Of a DNA stretch of 64,000 nt, positions 8,071 to 19,427 are shown one piece after another. Numbering within the stretch: the stretch's first letter is position 1; each line of letters opens with the position of its first letter. Under the pieces are notes generated by a model. The model saw only the letters and a list, made by a program, of their open reading frames with translations, had not been told where the DNA came from and did not search any database. Source of the stretch: Herbaspirillum sp. YR522. Its GTDB lineage: Bacteria > Pseudomonadota > Gammaproteobacteria > Burkholderiales > Burkholderiaceae_D. Where the stretch lies: positions 1 through 64,000 of the forward strand of contig NZ_AKJA01000105.1 in NCBI RefSeq assembly GCF_000282575.1. The letters are read 5' to 3'. Both the position numbers and the translations under genes were made by a program.

Positions 8071-8862
8071 TCAGGCGGCCAGCTTGGCGGCGTCGGCGTG
8101 GGCCAGCGCCGATTCTTCGCGGATCAGGCCCAGCACATGGCGCTTGGCCTGGTTGAATTCGTGGGTGGTGGTGTCGCGCGGGCGCGGCAAGTCGATATCG
8201 ATCAGCTCACGCATGCGGCCCGGGCGATGCGTCATCACCGCTACCTTGGTGGCCAGGATCAGCGCCTCGTCGACGCTGTGGGTGACGAACACGATGGTGC
8301 CTTCGTAGCGCTGCCACAATGCCACCAGTTCTTCCTGCATTTCCATCTTGGTCTGGGCGTCCAGGGCCGCGAAGGGCTCATCCATCAGGATCACCGACGG
8401 ATTCTGCAACAAGGCCCGGGCGATCCCGACCCGTTGCGCCATGCCGCCCGAGAGCTCGCCGGGGAAATGGTTCTCGAAGCCCTTGAGCTTGACGGTCTCG
8501 ATGAAGGGCTGGGCCGCCGCCCGGCGCTCGGCCGCGCTCTTGCCCTGCAGCTTGAGCGAGAAAGCCACGTTGTCCCATACCGGCAGCCAGGGCATCAGGT
8601 TGGCCTGCTGGAACACCATGCCGCGATCGGCGCCGGGGCCGGCGATAGGCCGGCCGTCGACCTTGACCTGGCCGCTGGTGGGAAACTCGAAGCCGGCGAT
8701 CATGTTGAGCAGCGTCGACTTGCCGCAGCCCGAAGGGCCCAGCAGGCACAGGAATTCCTTCTTCTCCAGTTTCAGGCTGACGTGGTCGATGGCCAGCATG
8801 TCGGCGCCACCCTTGCGGTCCTTGAACACCTTGACGATATTGTCGAGTTCGATGAATGCCAT
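8071..8862 (-). CDS. ABC transporter ATP-binding protein (SsuB/TauB type)
   Basis: A 263-residue ATPase subunit of an importer in the nitrate/sulfonate/taurine group. Walker A is [10 protein letters not shown] near residue 42, the Q-loop lies in MVFQQANLMPW, the signature is [15 protein letters not shown], Walker B is SVILMDEPF and the switch histidine is in FVTHSVDEA. The ATG at 8860-8862 is preferred over a frame start six codons upstream because AAAGGAAA lies just before it. The neighbouring permease and binding-protein genes complete the transporter. The substrate is not determined; context suggests a hydantoin, pyrimidine-like or malonate-like compound. Confidence 0.88.
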   Translation of the reverse strand: MAFIELDNIVKVFKDRKGGADMLAIDHVSLKLEKKEFLCLLGPSGCGKSTLLNMIAGFEFPTSGQVKVDGRPIAGPGADRGMVFQQANLMPWLPVWDNVAFSLKLQGKSAAERRAAAQPFIETVKLKGFENHFPGELSGGMAQRVGIARALLQNPSVILMDEPFAALDAQTKMEMQEELVALWQRYEGTIVFVTHSVDEALILATKVAVMTHRPGRMRELIDIDLPRPRDTTTHEFNQAKRHVLGLIREESALAHADAAKLAA

Positions 8863-8876
8863 GGTCGTTTCCTTTT

Positions 8877-9692
8877 TCAAGCCCTGCCCTGCACGGTCGA
8901 TACCTGCTGCCAGCGCAGCATCGAATTCATGATGCGCTTCAAGATCCAGTCCGCCAGGAAACCCAGCAGGCCGATGCTGATCATGGCCGCGATGACCAGG
9001 TCATAGCGCAGGAAGTAATAAGAATCCCATAAGGCATACCCGAGACCACTCTTGACCGCCACCATCTCGGCCGTGACGGTGAGCATCCAGGCGCTGCCGA
9101 TACCGATGCGCAAGCCGGCGAAGATGCTCGGCATGGCCGCCGGCAGGATCACGAAGCGCAGCAGCTGGCCCTGCCTGGCGCCGGCCATGGCCGCTGCCCG
9201 CAGCAGGTTGCGATCGGCATTCTTGACGCCATGCACGGTGTTCATCAGGATCGGGAAGAAGGCGCCCAGGAACACCAGGAAGATGGCCGGCTTGTTGGCA
9301 ATGCCGAACCAGATGATGGCCAGCGGGATCCACGACACCGGCGGGATCGGTCGCAGCATCTGCACCGTGGGTTCGATCGCCCGTTCGACCCAGCGCCACC
9401 AGCCGATGGCCACGCCCAGCGCAATGCCCGAGATGGCCGCGATCAGGTAGCCGGCAGTGACCCGCATGCTGCTGGCCATGGCGTCGAAGATCCATTTTCC
9501 GCTGCTGTCCTGGGCTGCTTCGTTGATGCCGAATATCCAGTCCATCCAGGTCACCAGCACCCGCGACGGCGCCGGCAGCAGCGCCGCCGGAATCACGCCG
9601 GACCGGGAGAAGACCTCCCAGCACAGCAACAGCAGACCCGGCACCGCAAAGCGCCACTTCGCTTGCGACAGGGAACGCATCAATCCATTCAT
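8877..9692 (-). CDS. ABC transporter permease (SsuC/TauC type)
   Basis: A 271-residue inner-membrane protein with about six hydrophobic segments. It carries the binding-protein-dependent permease loop near RAAAMAGARQGQLLRFVILP, the EAA-like segment that contacts the ATPase. AAGGAG lies five bases before the ATG. It is placed between the binding-protein gene and the ATPase gene, with short gaps and the same direction, as expected for one operon. Confidence 0.88.
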   Translation of the reverse strand: MNGLMRSLSQAKWRFAVPGLLLLCWEVFSRSGVIPAALLPAPSRVLVTWMDWIFGINEAAQDSSGKWIFDAMASSMRVTAGYLIAAISGIALGVAIGWWRWVERAIEPTVQMLRPIPPVSWIPLAIIWFGIANKPAIFLVFLGAFFPILMNTVHGVKNADRNLLRAAAMAGARQGQLLRFVILPAAMPSIFAGLRIGIGSAWMLTVTAEMVAVKSGLGYALWDSYYFLRYDLVIAAMISIGLLGFLADWILKRIMNSMLRWQQVSTVQGRA

Positions 9693-9711
9693 GGCAACTC
9701 CTTGGTCGGGT

Positions 9712-10752
9712 TCAATAGCCCAGTTCGGACTTGGGCTTGCCGGTGACGCTGATCAGGAAGCTATAGTCCAGGTTCTTCTCCGCCTGCGGTGCGACATCGC
9801 CCGAGACGTACTTGAGGTCTTTCATCATGCCGGCGATGGCGCGGGTCTGGGTGCGGTACATGCGATAGTCGGGATAGGCGTTCTTGAGCGCTTCATTGGC
9901 GACCTTCGGGTCCAGCCCGGTGGCCTTGACGATGCTGCCCACCCAGGCCTGCTTGTCCTTCTGCAGGTTGTCGACCAGGCGCACCACCGCGGCCACGGTC
10001 TCCTTGACCTCGGCCGGATGCTCCTTGATCACGTCCGAGCGGGTCACGATCAGGTTGGTCAGGCGCCCGGCGGCCTGGTCATACGGGTAGGCGAAGTGCT
10101 GGCCCACGCCGCTCATGCGGATCTGCGAGGCAAACGGCTCGACCGAGCAGATCAGCTCGACCTCGCCACGCGACAGCGCTGCGGCGTGGTCGGACGGGTT
10201 GGGAATGTTGACGAACTGCACGTCCCTGGATGGATCGATGCCGTGTCCGGCCAGCTCGCCCCGCATGTGCAGGTCCTGCGCGTTGCCGCGCGAGGCCGCG
10301 ATGCGGAAAGGCTTGCCCTGCGCCTTGTATTGCGCAACCAGGTTCTTCAGGCCGGCCCAGTCGTCGGCGGCCAGCTTGATATCGCGCCCCAGCAGCATCT
10401 CCGAGCCACCATTGACCTGCCCCGACACGGCCACCAGGTCGAAGCCCTTGTCCAGGCCGCTGACGTAGGCCAGGTAGGTCACCTGGGCAATATCGACGCT
10501 TTTCGATACCAGCGCGGTCAGCGCATCGCTGCCGGCGGTGAAGTTGATGCCCTCGATGTCGACGTTCTGGGCCAGCGCCGGCACCAGCGACATCGACAGG
10601 CAGTGCGCACACTTGGCATAGGCCAGCTTGATGCGGGGCTTGGACTGCGCTGCGGCAGGACCGGCCGCCAGCACGCTACCGAACAGCACGGCGGCCAGCG
10701 CGACGCGGGTCAAGGAAAGACCGAAGGGGGACTTGCGCACTTGCTTTTGCAT
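9712..10752 (-). CDS. ABC transporter substrate-binding protein (SsuA/NMT1-like)
   Basis: A 346-residue periplasmic binding protein with a Sec signal peptide: a basic KQVRK start, a hydrophobic stretch and an AAAQS cleavage region about 30 residues in. The fold class is that of SsuA, TauA and thiamine-precursor binding proteins. The start is one of two adjacent ATG codons; the second (10750-10752) is better spaced from GGGAG. An upstream TTG frame is rejected because it would cover the operator-like ATTGTGACAAT at 10788-10798. This is the first gene of the importer/hydantoinase operon and is probably repressed by the divergent GntR protein. Confidence 0.87.
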   Translation of the reverse strand: MQKQVRKSPFGLSLTRVALAAVLFGSVLAAGPAAAQSKPRIKLAYAKCAHCLSMSLVPALAQNVDIEGINFTAGSDALTALVSKSVDIAQVTYLAYVSGLDKGFDLVAVSGQVNGGSEMLLGRDIKLAADDWAGLKNLVAQYKAQGKPFRIAASRGNAQDLHMRGELAGHGIDPSRDVQFVNIPNPSDHAAALSRGEVELICSVEPFASQIRMSGVGQHFAYPYDQAAGRLTNLIVTRSDVIKEHPAEVKETVAAVVRLVDNLQKDKQAWVGSIVKATGLDPKVANEALKNAYPDYRMYRTQTRAIAGMMKDLKYVSGDVAPQAEKNLDYSFLISVTGKPKSELGY

Positions 10753-10787
10753 CATTTTTCTCCCGAGATGAACAAATCGAAAAACGG

Positions 10788-10798
10788 ATTGTGACAAT
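10788..10798. promoter_or_regulatory. Candidate GntR operator before the importer operon
   Basis: ATTGTGACAAT, arms ATTGT and ACAAT around a single base, lies about 35 bp upstream of the binding-protein start. The same 11 bases recur at 11042-11052 before the divergent gntR gene. GntR/FCD regulators typically bind short TTGT...ACAA palindromes, so this is probably the operator of the operon. Confidence 0.6.
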
Positions 10799-11041
10799 TT
10801 AGATTTTTATTGCCACGATTAATGCAATAGCTGTGCCAGGTTGTGGATGCCGATGGCTGTCACGGCGGATTCCCTGAATGACAGGCTTTTCCAGCGCCAT
10901 GCGGATGGAGGACGGTGCCCGGTTGCGTGCGGGAACAAGAGGAAGATGCACCAGCATGAGACGAATATGAGGTGCACCGCGCCAAATGGCCCCACATGAG
11001 TGCAACATTTTTATTTCTAATTGCGAATACTTCGTTGACAT

Positions 11042-11065
11042 ATTGTGACAATCAATCGTCACAAT
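11042..11065. promoter_or_regulatory. Candidate double GntR operator before gntR
   Basis: Two copies of the 11-base palindrome lie two bases apart: ATTGTGACAAT at 11042-11052 and ATCGTCACAAT at 11055-11065 (one change from the reverse complement). Together they form an 8-bp inverted repeat. They lie 63-86 bp upstream of the gntR start and just after a TTGACA at 11035-11040, which would suit autorepression. I could not find a convincing -10 box. Confidence 0.6.
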
Positions 11066-11127
11066 TTTCGGCTATGATGCGCAGTGATTGCATGCCGCCC
11101 TCTATAACCAGTGATTCTCGCCAAGAC

Positions 11128-11892
11128 ATGACCACCTCTACCGCCCCCGACGCCGCCGCCCGCAGGAAACGCAGCGTCAAGCCGGACAACAGCCCCTTGC
11201 CCGGCCAGGCGATCAATACCCGCCCGATGGCCGGCGACGCTATCTACGAGCGCATCCTGAGCGCGATCATGGAGCACCGGCTCACGCCCGGCACCAAGCT
11301 GGTGGAAGAAAAGCTGGCCAGCATCTTCGGCGTGAACCGCACGCGGGTGCGTGAAGTGCTGGCGCGCTTGTCGCACGAAGGCCTGCTGACCACCATTCCC
11401 AATCGCGGCGCCTTTGTCGCCAGCCCGACCCCGGACGAAGCGCGCGCCATCTTCGCGGCGCGCCGCATCCTGGAGCCGGCGCTGCTGCGCCACCTGTGCG
11501 AGCACACCAGCCCGGCGCACATCGAGCAGTTGCGCGCTCATGTGGCACAGGAAGCCGAGGCCCGCGAGCGGGGCGAGCGGCGTGCCATCATCCGGCTGTC
11601 GGGCGAATTCCACATCCGCATCGCCGACCTGGTCGAGAACCCCGTGATGAGCAAGATGATGCGCGAGCTGGCTTCGTTGACGTGCCTGATCATCGTGCTG
11701 TACGACTCGCCCACGGTGCCGGCCTGCACCCATGACGACCACGGCACCATCATCGACGCCATCGAGCAGGGCCGCACCGAAGAGGCGGTGGCAGCCATGA
11801 TCGGCCACCTGCATCACATCGAGCAGGTGCTCGACATGAGCACGCCGCCGGGCGAAGAAGAAGACCTGGAAGAAATGCTGGGCATGGACTGA
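11128..11892 (+). CDS. GntR-family regulator with FCD ligand-binding domain
   Basis: A 254-residue regulator. The winged helix-turn-helix occupies about residues 35-100, with AIYERILSAIMEHRLTPG and FGVNRTRVREVLARLSHEGL. It is followed by an all-helical FCD domain carrying the metal/ligand histidines in GEFHIR, HDDHGTI and IGHLHHIE. FCD regulators sense organic acids and usually repress the adjacent catabolic genes. The ATG at 11128 gives the normal length; a longer frame starting at 10972 would cover the palindromic operators. It is divergent from the importer/hydantoinase operon and is followed by an acyl-CoA ligase gene, both plausible targets. Confidence 0.88.
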   Translation: MTTSTAPDAAARRKRSVKPDNSPLPGQAINTRPMAGDAIYERILSAIMEHRLTPGTKLVEEKLASIFGVNRTRVREVLARLSHEGLLTTIPNRGAFVASPTPDEARAIFAARRILEPALLRHLCEHTSPAHIEQLRAHVAQEAEARERGERRAIIRLSGEFHIRIADLVENPVMSKMMRELASLTCLIIVLYDSPTVPACTHDDHGTIIDAIEQGRTEEAVAAMIGHLHHIEQVLDMSTPPGEEEDLEEMLGMD

Positions 11893-11997
11893 CCCGGGGC
11901 TGACCGGTTTGCCGTGCTGCGGATGGCGGCAAAATGTGCCACAGTGCAAAGCGCGCGTATCGCAACGACGCGCCTATAAAAGCACAGGAGACCATGC

Positions 11998-13653
11998 ATG
12001 CTGCCGACCACGCCGCAGGGCTATGAAGAGATCGTGTCCGCATTTCGCTGGGACATTCCCGCACACTACAACATCGGCGTCGATGTCTGCGACAAGTGGG
12101 CCGCGCAGCAGCCCGGGCGATTGGCCCTGGTCCATGTTGACCAGCACGGCTGCGCGCAGCACTACAGCTTTGGACGGATCAAGACCCTGTCGGACCGCAT
12201 GGCCAACCTGCTGCGCGCGCATGGCGCCGGCGTGGGCGCGCGGGTGGCGGTGTTGCTGCCGCAATCGCCCGAAGCGGCGTTCTCGCATGTGGCCGCCTAC
12301 AAGGCCGGATGCATTGCCATCCCGCTGTTTTCGCTGTTCGGTACCGAGGCGCTGCAGTACCGCCTGCAGGACAGCGCCACCACAGTGGTGGTCACCAATG
12401 CGGATGGCGCGGCCAAGCTGGCGCAGATCCGCCATACGCTGCCGCAATTGCGCGCGGTGCTGTGCAGCGATGGCGCAGCGCCCGGCGCGCTCGACCTGCA
12501 TGCCGAGCTGGCGCTCCACAGCGACCGCTTTACTGCCGTCGACACCCGCGCCGACGACCCGGCACTGATCATCTATACCTCCGGCACCACCGGCCAACCC
12601 AAGGGTGCGCTGCATGCGCACCGGGTACTGCTGGGTCACCTGCCAGGCGTGGAAATGTCGCACAACCTGTTTCCGATGGCCGGCGACCGCATCTGGACCC
12701 CGGCCGACTGGGCCTGGATCGGCGGCTTGCTGGACGTCTTGCTGCCGGCATGGCATCACGGCGTGGCGGTGGTGGCGCATCGCTTTGCCAAGTTCAGCGG
12801 CGAGGCCGCCTTCCAGTTGCTGCAGGACCAGCAGGTACGCAATTGCTTTTTGCCGCCCACGGCATTGAAGATGATGCGTACCGTCCCCGCGCCGCGGGAG
12901 CGCTGGCAGCTGGCGCTGCGATCGGTGGCCAGCGGCGGCGAATCACTGGGTGCGGAGCTGCTGGAGTGGGGCCGCCAGACCTTCGGCCTGACCATCAACG
13001 AGTTCTACGGGCAGACCGAGTGCAACATGACGGTGTCGTCCAATGGGGCGATCATGCCGGTGCGACCGGGCAGCATCGGGCGCGCAGCACCCGGCCATCG
13101 GGTCGAGATCGTCGACGACGGCGGCCAGTTGCTGCCGGTCGGCGCGCACGGCAACATCGCCGTGCTGCGCCCGGATCCGGTAATGTTCCTGCAGTACTGG
13201 AACAAACCCGAGGCCACCGCCGGCAAGTTTGCCGGCGACTGGCTGCTGACCGGCGACACCGGCAGCAAGGACGCCGACGGCTACATCCGCTTCGTCGGTC
13301 GCGATGACGATGTGATCACCTCGGCCGGCTACCGCATCGGCCCCGGTGAAATCGAGGACAACCTGTTGCAGCATCCGGCGGTGAAGATGGCCGCCGTGAT
13401 CGGCGCGCCGGATGCCGAACGCACCGAGATCGTGGTGGCCATCGTGGTGCTCAACGCCGGCCGGGTCGGCAGCGACGACCTCAAGCGCGAGATCCAGCAG
13501 CACGTCAGGACGCGGCTGGCAGCGCATGAATACCCGCGCGAGGTCTATTTCGTGGAGGAACTGCCGATGACCACCACCGGCAAGGTGATCCGGCGCGAAT
13601 TGCGCGCCATGGTGCAGCAATGGCGCCAGGACGCCGGCCCGGGCAGCAACTGA
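11998..13653 (+). CDS. AMP-dependent acyl-CoA synthetase/ligase
   Basis: A 551-residue adenylate-forming enzyme that activates a carboxylic acid to its CoA thioester through an acyl-AMP. The P-loop-like motif YTSGTTGQPKG lies near residue 192, the adenine-binding NEFYGQTEC near 335, the hinge aspartate region LLTGDTGSKDADGYIRFVGR near 415, and the C-terminal catalytic lysine in TTTGKVIRRELR near 530. It resembles AcsA-type medium-chain or acetyl-CoA-like ligases; the acid is unknown. AGGAG is seven bases before the ATG. Its place beside the hydantoinase block suggests it activates an acid product of that pathway. It ends 21 bases before the convergent tgt stop. Confidence 0.87.
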   Translation: MLPTTPQGYEEIVSAFRWDIPAHYNIGVDVCDKWAAQQPGRLALVHVDQHGCAQHYSFGRIKTLSDRMANLLRAHGAGVGARVAVLLPQSPEAAFSHVAAYKAGCIAIPLFSLFGTEALQYRLQDSATTVVVTNADGAAKLAQIRHTLPQLRAVLCSDGAAPGALDLHAELALHSDRFTAVDTRADDPALIIYTSGTTGQPKGALHAHRVLLGHLPGVEMSHNLFPMAGDRIWTPADWAWIGGLLDVLLPAWHHGVAVVAHRFAKFSGEAAFQLLQDQQVRNCFLPPTALKMMRTVPAPRERWQLALRSVASGGESLGAELLEWGRQTFGLTINEFYGQTECNMTVSSNGAIMPVRPGSIGRAAPGHRVEIVDDGGQLLPVGAHGNIAVLRPDPVMFLQYWNKPEATAGKFAGDWLLTGDTGSKDADGYIRFVGRDDDVITSAGYRIGPGEIEDNLLQHPAVKMAAVIGAPDAERTEIVVAIVVLNAGRVGSDDLKREIQQHVRTRLAAHEYPREVYFVEELPMTTTGKVIRRELRAMVQQWRQDAGPGSN

Positions 13654-13674
13654 GGTCGCCGCTTCGAGGCAGGA

Positions 13675-15820
<2,146 letters not shown>

Positions 15821-16143
15821 GAAGAAAACCTGCAAGAACCACACGTAAGCGGCCGGCATCGGGGTGCCTCATGGGCATGGCCAGCCGACCAAACCCGCTA
15901 TTTTACGCTGTCCTGCACGCTGCCTGCGGTTTTGCGATGGCTGGCCGTCCTTGCCCGTGGCCATCGTCGGCGGCGCACCAGGCCGGACTGGCGGCCGGCA
16001 CGCTGCGCTTGCACCGGGCGCCGTCGGCAAGCGAGCGGCGCCGCCCCAGAAAGTCGCGATACACTGTAATTAATCACAGTACAATAGCGACATCCTGTTG
16101 ACCTGCCCACAGGCGCCGCGGCGCGCCTGCTTTCCGCCCTCAC

Positions 16144-18249
16144 ATGCCCGTCACCGCAAAACAGCCTCCCGGCAAGACGCCGACCAAGAAAAAAAGCGCC
16201 AAGGGGACGGCAGCCCAGCCCGAGAACAAGCTGGTCAAGCTGGGCCTGCACAACGACATGGACCTGGCGCTGCATCTGCCGCTGCGCTACGAAGACGAAA
16301 CCACCTTGATGAGCATCGCCGAGGCTTCGCTGCATGGCCTGCAGACGGTCCAGGTCGAAGGCGTGGTGACGGCCTGCGATGTGCAGTTTCGCCCGCGCCG
16401 CCAGCTGGTGGTCACCATCGGCGACGACAGCGGCCAGCTGGTGATGCGCTTTCTCAACTTCTACGGCAGCCAGACCAAGCAGCTGGCCGAAGGCACCCGG
16501 GTGCGGGTGCGCGGCGAACTGCGGCATGGCTTCTTCGGCGCCGAGATGGTCCATCCGTCGTACAAGGTGGTCAACCTCGATGCGCCCCTGCCCGAGGTGC
16601 TGACCCCGGTCTATCCGGCCGGCGAGGGCCTGTCGCAGGCGTTCCTGCGCCGCGCCATCGCCAATGCGCTGGGCCGGCTCGACTGGAGCGACACGCTGCC
16701 GGCGTCGATGCTGGACACCTTGCAGCTGGCGCCCTTCGAGGCTTCGGTGCGGCTGCTTCACAATCCTCCGCCGGAGGTCGACGAACATGCGCTGATGGAG
16801 CGCTCGCATCCGGCCTGGGTGCGCATGAAGTTCGACGAACTGCTGGCCCAGCAACTGTCGCTCAAGCGGGCACAGGCGGCGCGCCGCGCCAAGAGCGCGC
16901 GGGCGCTGCCGGTCACCGGCCATGTCACCCAGGAACTGACGCGGGTGCTGCCGTTTCGCTTGACCGCTGCCCAGGCACGGGTGCTCGACGAGATCCGCGC
17001 CGACCTGCGCGCGACCTATCCGATGCAACGCCTGCTGCAGGGCGACGTGGGCAGCGGCAAGACCGTGGTGGCGGCGCTGGCTGCGGCCCAGGCCATCGAC
17101 AGCGGTTGCCAGGCGGTCTTGATGGCGCCCACCGAAATCCTGGCCGAACAGCATTTCCGCAAGATCGCAGCCTGGATGGAGCCGCTCGACATCGGCGTGG
17201 CATGGCTGTCGGGCAGCCAGAAGAAGAAGGAAAAGAGCGAGGCCCTGCAGCATATCGAATCGGGCGCGGCGCGGCTGGTGGTGGGCACCCATGCCCTGAT
17301 CCAGGACACGGTGCAGTTCCAGAACCTGGGCCTGGTGATCGTCGACGAGCAGCATCGCTTCGGCGTCGGGCAGCGCCTGGCACTGCGCAACAAGAGCATC
17401 GTGCCCGGTGCCCAGTCCGATGCCCTGGTGCCGCACCAGCTGATGATGTCGGCTACCCCGATACCGCGCACGCTGGCCATGACCTATTACGCCGACCTCG
17501 AAGTGTCGGTGATCGACGAGCTGCCGCCGGGGCGCTCGCCCATCGTCACGCGCGTGATCGACCAGAACCGCCGCGACGAAGTCATCGAACGGGTCCATGC
17601 GGCCGCCCTCGAGGGCAAGCAGATCTACTGGGTCTGCCCGCTGATCGAAGAATCCGAGGCGCTGCAGCTGCAGACTGCCACCGACACCCATGCCACGCTG
17701 TCGGCGGCCCTGCCCGGCCTGACCATCGGCCTGGTGCATGGACGCATGAAACCGGTCGACAAGCAGGTGGTCATGGAAGGCTTCAGCCGTGGCGCCGTGC
17801 ATGTGCTGGTGGCCACCACCGTCATCGAGGTCGGGGTGGACGTACCCAATGCATCGCTGATGGTGATCGAGCACGCCGAGCGCTTCGGGCTGTCCCAGTT
17901 GCACCAACTGCGTGGCCGGGTCGGGCGCGGATCGGCTGCCAGCGTCTGCCTGCTGCTCTACCAGGGGCCGCTGGGGGGTACCGCCAAGCAACGGCTGGCG
18001 ACCATGCGCGAGACCACCGACGGCTTCGAGATCGCCCGCCGCGACCTCGACATCCGCGGCCCCGGTGAGTTTCTGGGCGCGCGCCAGTCGGGCGAGGCCA
18101 TGCTGCGCTTCGCCGACCTGGCCACCGACCAATGGCTGGTGGAAAAAGCCCGGGATACCGCCCAGGCCCTGCTCGACAACGCCCCCGATATCGTCGACCG
18201 CCACCTGACCCGCTGGCTCGGCGGACGCGAGGATTACCTGAAAGTGTAG
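16144..18249 (+). CDS. recG: ATP-dependent DNA helicase RecG
   Basis: A 701-residue superfamily 2 helicase that regresses stalled replication forks and processes recombination intermediates. The N-terminal wedge/OB domain (about 30-200) precedes the helicase core: Walker A LLQGDVGSGKTVVA near 300, motif Ia MAPTEILAEQH, the DEQH box VIVDEQHRFGV near 400, motif III MSATPIPRT, and motifs V and VI ATTVIEVGVDVPNA and HQLRGRVGRG. The basic N-terminal extension (KKKSAK) is common in betaproteobacteria. A -10-like TACAAT lies at 16080-16085 without a good -35 box. Confidence 0.95.
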   Translation: MPVTAKQPPGKTPTKKKSAKGTAAQPENKLVKLGLHNDMDLALHLPLRYEDETTLMSIAEASLHGLQTVQVEGVVTACDVQFRPRRQLVVTIGDDSGQLVMRFLNFYGSQTKQLAEGTRVRVRGELRHGFFGAEMVHPSYKVVNLDAPLPEVLTPVYPAGEGLSQAFLRRAIANALGRLDWSDTLPASMLDTLQLAPFEASVRLLHNPPPEVDEHALMERSHPAWVRMKFDELLAQQLSLKRAQAARRAKSARALPVTGHVTQELTRVLPFRLTAAQARVLDEIRADLRATYPMQRLLQGDVGSGKTVVAALAAAQAIDSGCQAVLMAPTEILAEQHFRKIAAWMEPLDIGVAWLSGSQKKKEKSEALQHIESGAARLVVGTHALIQDTVQFQNLGLVIVDEQHRFGVGQRLALRNKSIVPGAQSDALVPHQLMMSATPIPRTLAMTYYADLEVSVIDELPPGRSPIVTRVIDQNRRDEVIERVHAAALEGKQIYWVCPLIEESEALQLQTATDTHATLSAALPGLTIGLVHGRMKPVDKQVVMEGFSRGAVHVLVATTVIEVGVDVPNASLMVIEHAERFGLSQLHQLRGRVGRGSAASVCLLLYQGPLGGTAKQRLATMRETTDGFEIARRDLDIRGPGEFLGARQSGEAMLRFADLATDQWLVEKARDTAQALLDNAPDIVDRHLTRWLGGREDYLKV

Positions 18250-18576
18250 GCCCGCTGCGGACTGGCGCGCGGTGCGCAGGATGTCAACTGGCACGCCAGA
18301 TCGTGCGCTGCGTGCCCTCTGTCGCAATGATCAAGAAAAAACTGGCACGTAACCTCATGCGTTAATCAACGGAATGTTCGCGGAACGTCGATTGACTCCG
18401 TTGTTTTCGCACGCCAACCTACGTGATCGGCGAGATTCCTTTTATTTTTCCCCATCTTTACATCGATCTGGAACTCGCCATTGTTGCAAAGCAACGCAGC
18501 GTCGACGCGGGAGGCGGAGGATAACCGCAGCGCCGATGGCCATAAGAATCGCAGTTCAGATAACGAGGAACCTTCC
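18250..18576. other. Gap between recG and the DTW gene, with one stem-loop
   Basis: About 330 bases without a convincing gene. An inverted repeat CAACGGA...TCCGTTG (18367-18373 and 18397-18403) with an inner GTTC/GAAC hairpin is followed by TTTT. It could be the recG terminator or part of a small RNA. The rest shows no recognised element. Confidence 0.4.
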
Positions 18577-19287
18577 ATGCTAGTGTCGAGCCACGACCCA
18601 TTCCAACCGGCGCGCCGGCCACTGTGTCCGCGCTGCCAGCGCGCCCAGTCGGCGTGTATCTGCCACTGGATCTCGCCCATCAACCATGCCTTCGACGTGC
18701 TGATCCTGCAGCATCCGGGCGAATCCAACAACGCCAAGAACAGCGCCCGCCTGTTGCACCTGAGCCTGCCACACAGCCGCCTGGCCGTCGGCGAGATCTT
18801 CGAACCGACCGAGCTCAAGACGCTGTTGTTCGGCCCCTCGCTGCTGCCGTCCGAATTTACCGAAGGCGACAGTGCCGGCGCCGAACCCGAGATGCATCCG
18901 ATCCTGCTCTATACCGAAGACGCCGGCACCCCGGCCAGCTCCCGCTTCGATGCCCGCACCATGCTGATCGACGAGGTCCATCCGGTCGAACGGCTGCGCC
19001 TGGTGATTCTCGATGGCACCTGGCGCAAGAGCCGCAAGATGTTCTACGAAAACCCGCTGTTGCAGGCGCTGCCCAGGCTGGCCCTGGTCGATACGCCACT
19101 GTCGCAGTACATCATTCGCAAGGCACACAAGCCCGAGCAGCTGTCGACCCTGGAGGCGGCCGGCTACGCGTTGATGCAGCTGGAACGCAACAGCGAGAAA
19201 TATCATCCGCTGCTCAATGCCTTCGATGGCTTCATCCTGCAACAGGGCTATCTGCGTATCCATGCACAGGCGGCGCGACGCACATGA
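18577..19287 (+). CDS. DTW-domain tRNA-uridine aminocarboxypropyltransferase-like protein
   Basis: A 236-residue DTW-domain protein. Family members such as E. coli TapT transfer the 3-amino-3-carboxypropyl group of SAM to uridine in tRNA (acp3U47). The N-terminal cysteine cluster CPRCQRAQSACICHW looks like a metal site, and the eponymous motif appears as LDGTWRKSRKMFYENP near residue 145. The ATG at 18577 is set by GAGGAA six bases upstream; a frame starting 32 codons earlier lacks such a site. Length agrees with bacterial DTW proteins. Confidence 0.82.
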   Translation: MLVSSHDPFQPARRPLCPRCQRAQSACICHWISPINHAFDVLILQHPGESNNAKNSARLLHLSLPHSRLAVGEIFEPTELKTLLFGPSLLPSEFTEGDSAGAEPEMHPILLYTEDAGTPASSRFDARTMLIDEVHPVERLRLVILDGTWRKSRKMFYENPLLQALPRLALVDTPLSQYIIRKAHKPEQLSTLEAAGYALMQLERNSEKYHPLLNAFDGFILQQGYLRIHAQAARRT

Positions 19288-19427
19288 TGTTGGCCGGCAG
19301 GCAGAGCGCGCGTGCCGCTTTGGTGTGCGGTGCGCCAATGGGCATATAATTGCGAGATCCTGAAAATTGACGATTGCCTTCATGGCGCGCAATCCACGCT
19401 CAATCCCACCCGCGACCACCAATAGAC

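Noticed and set aside
5814..8156. A 780-codon plus-strand frame across the hydantoinase and racemase-like genes
   Set aside because: Opposite-strand shadow of two well-supported genes, with no family features.
11035..11078. A gntR promoter from TTGACA (11035) and TATGAT (11073)
   Set aside because: The spacing is 32 bp; no acceptable -10 box lies 16-18 bp from TTGACA.
15898..18327. An 809-codon open frame on the strand opposite recG
   Set aside because: It mirrors recG exactly, has low-complexity Gly/Gln/His/Arg-rich composition and no domain; it is an artefact of GC-rich codon use.
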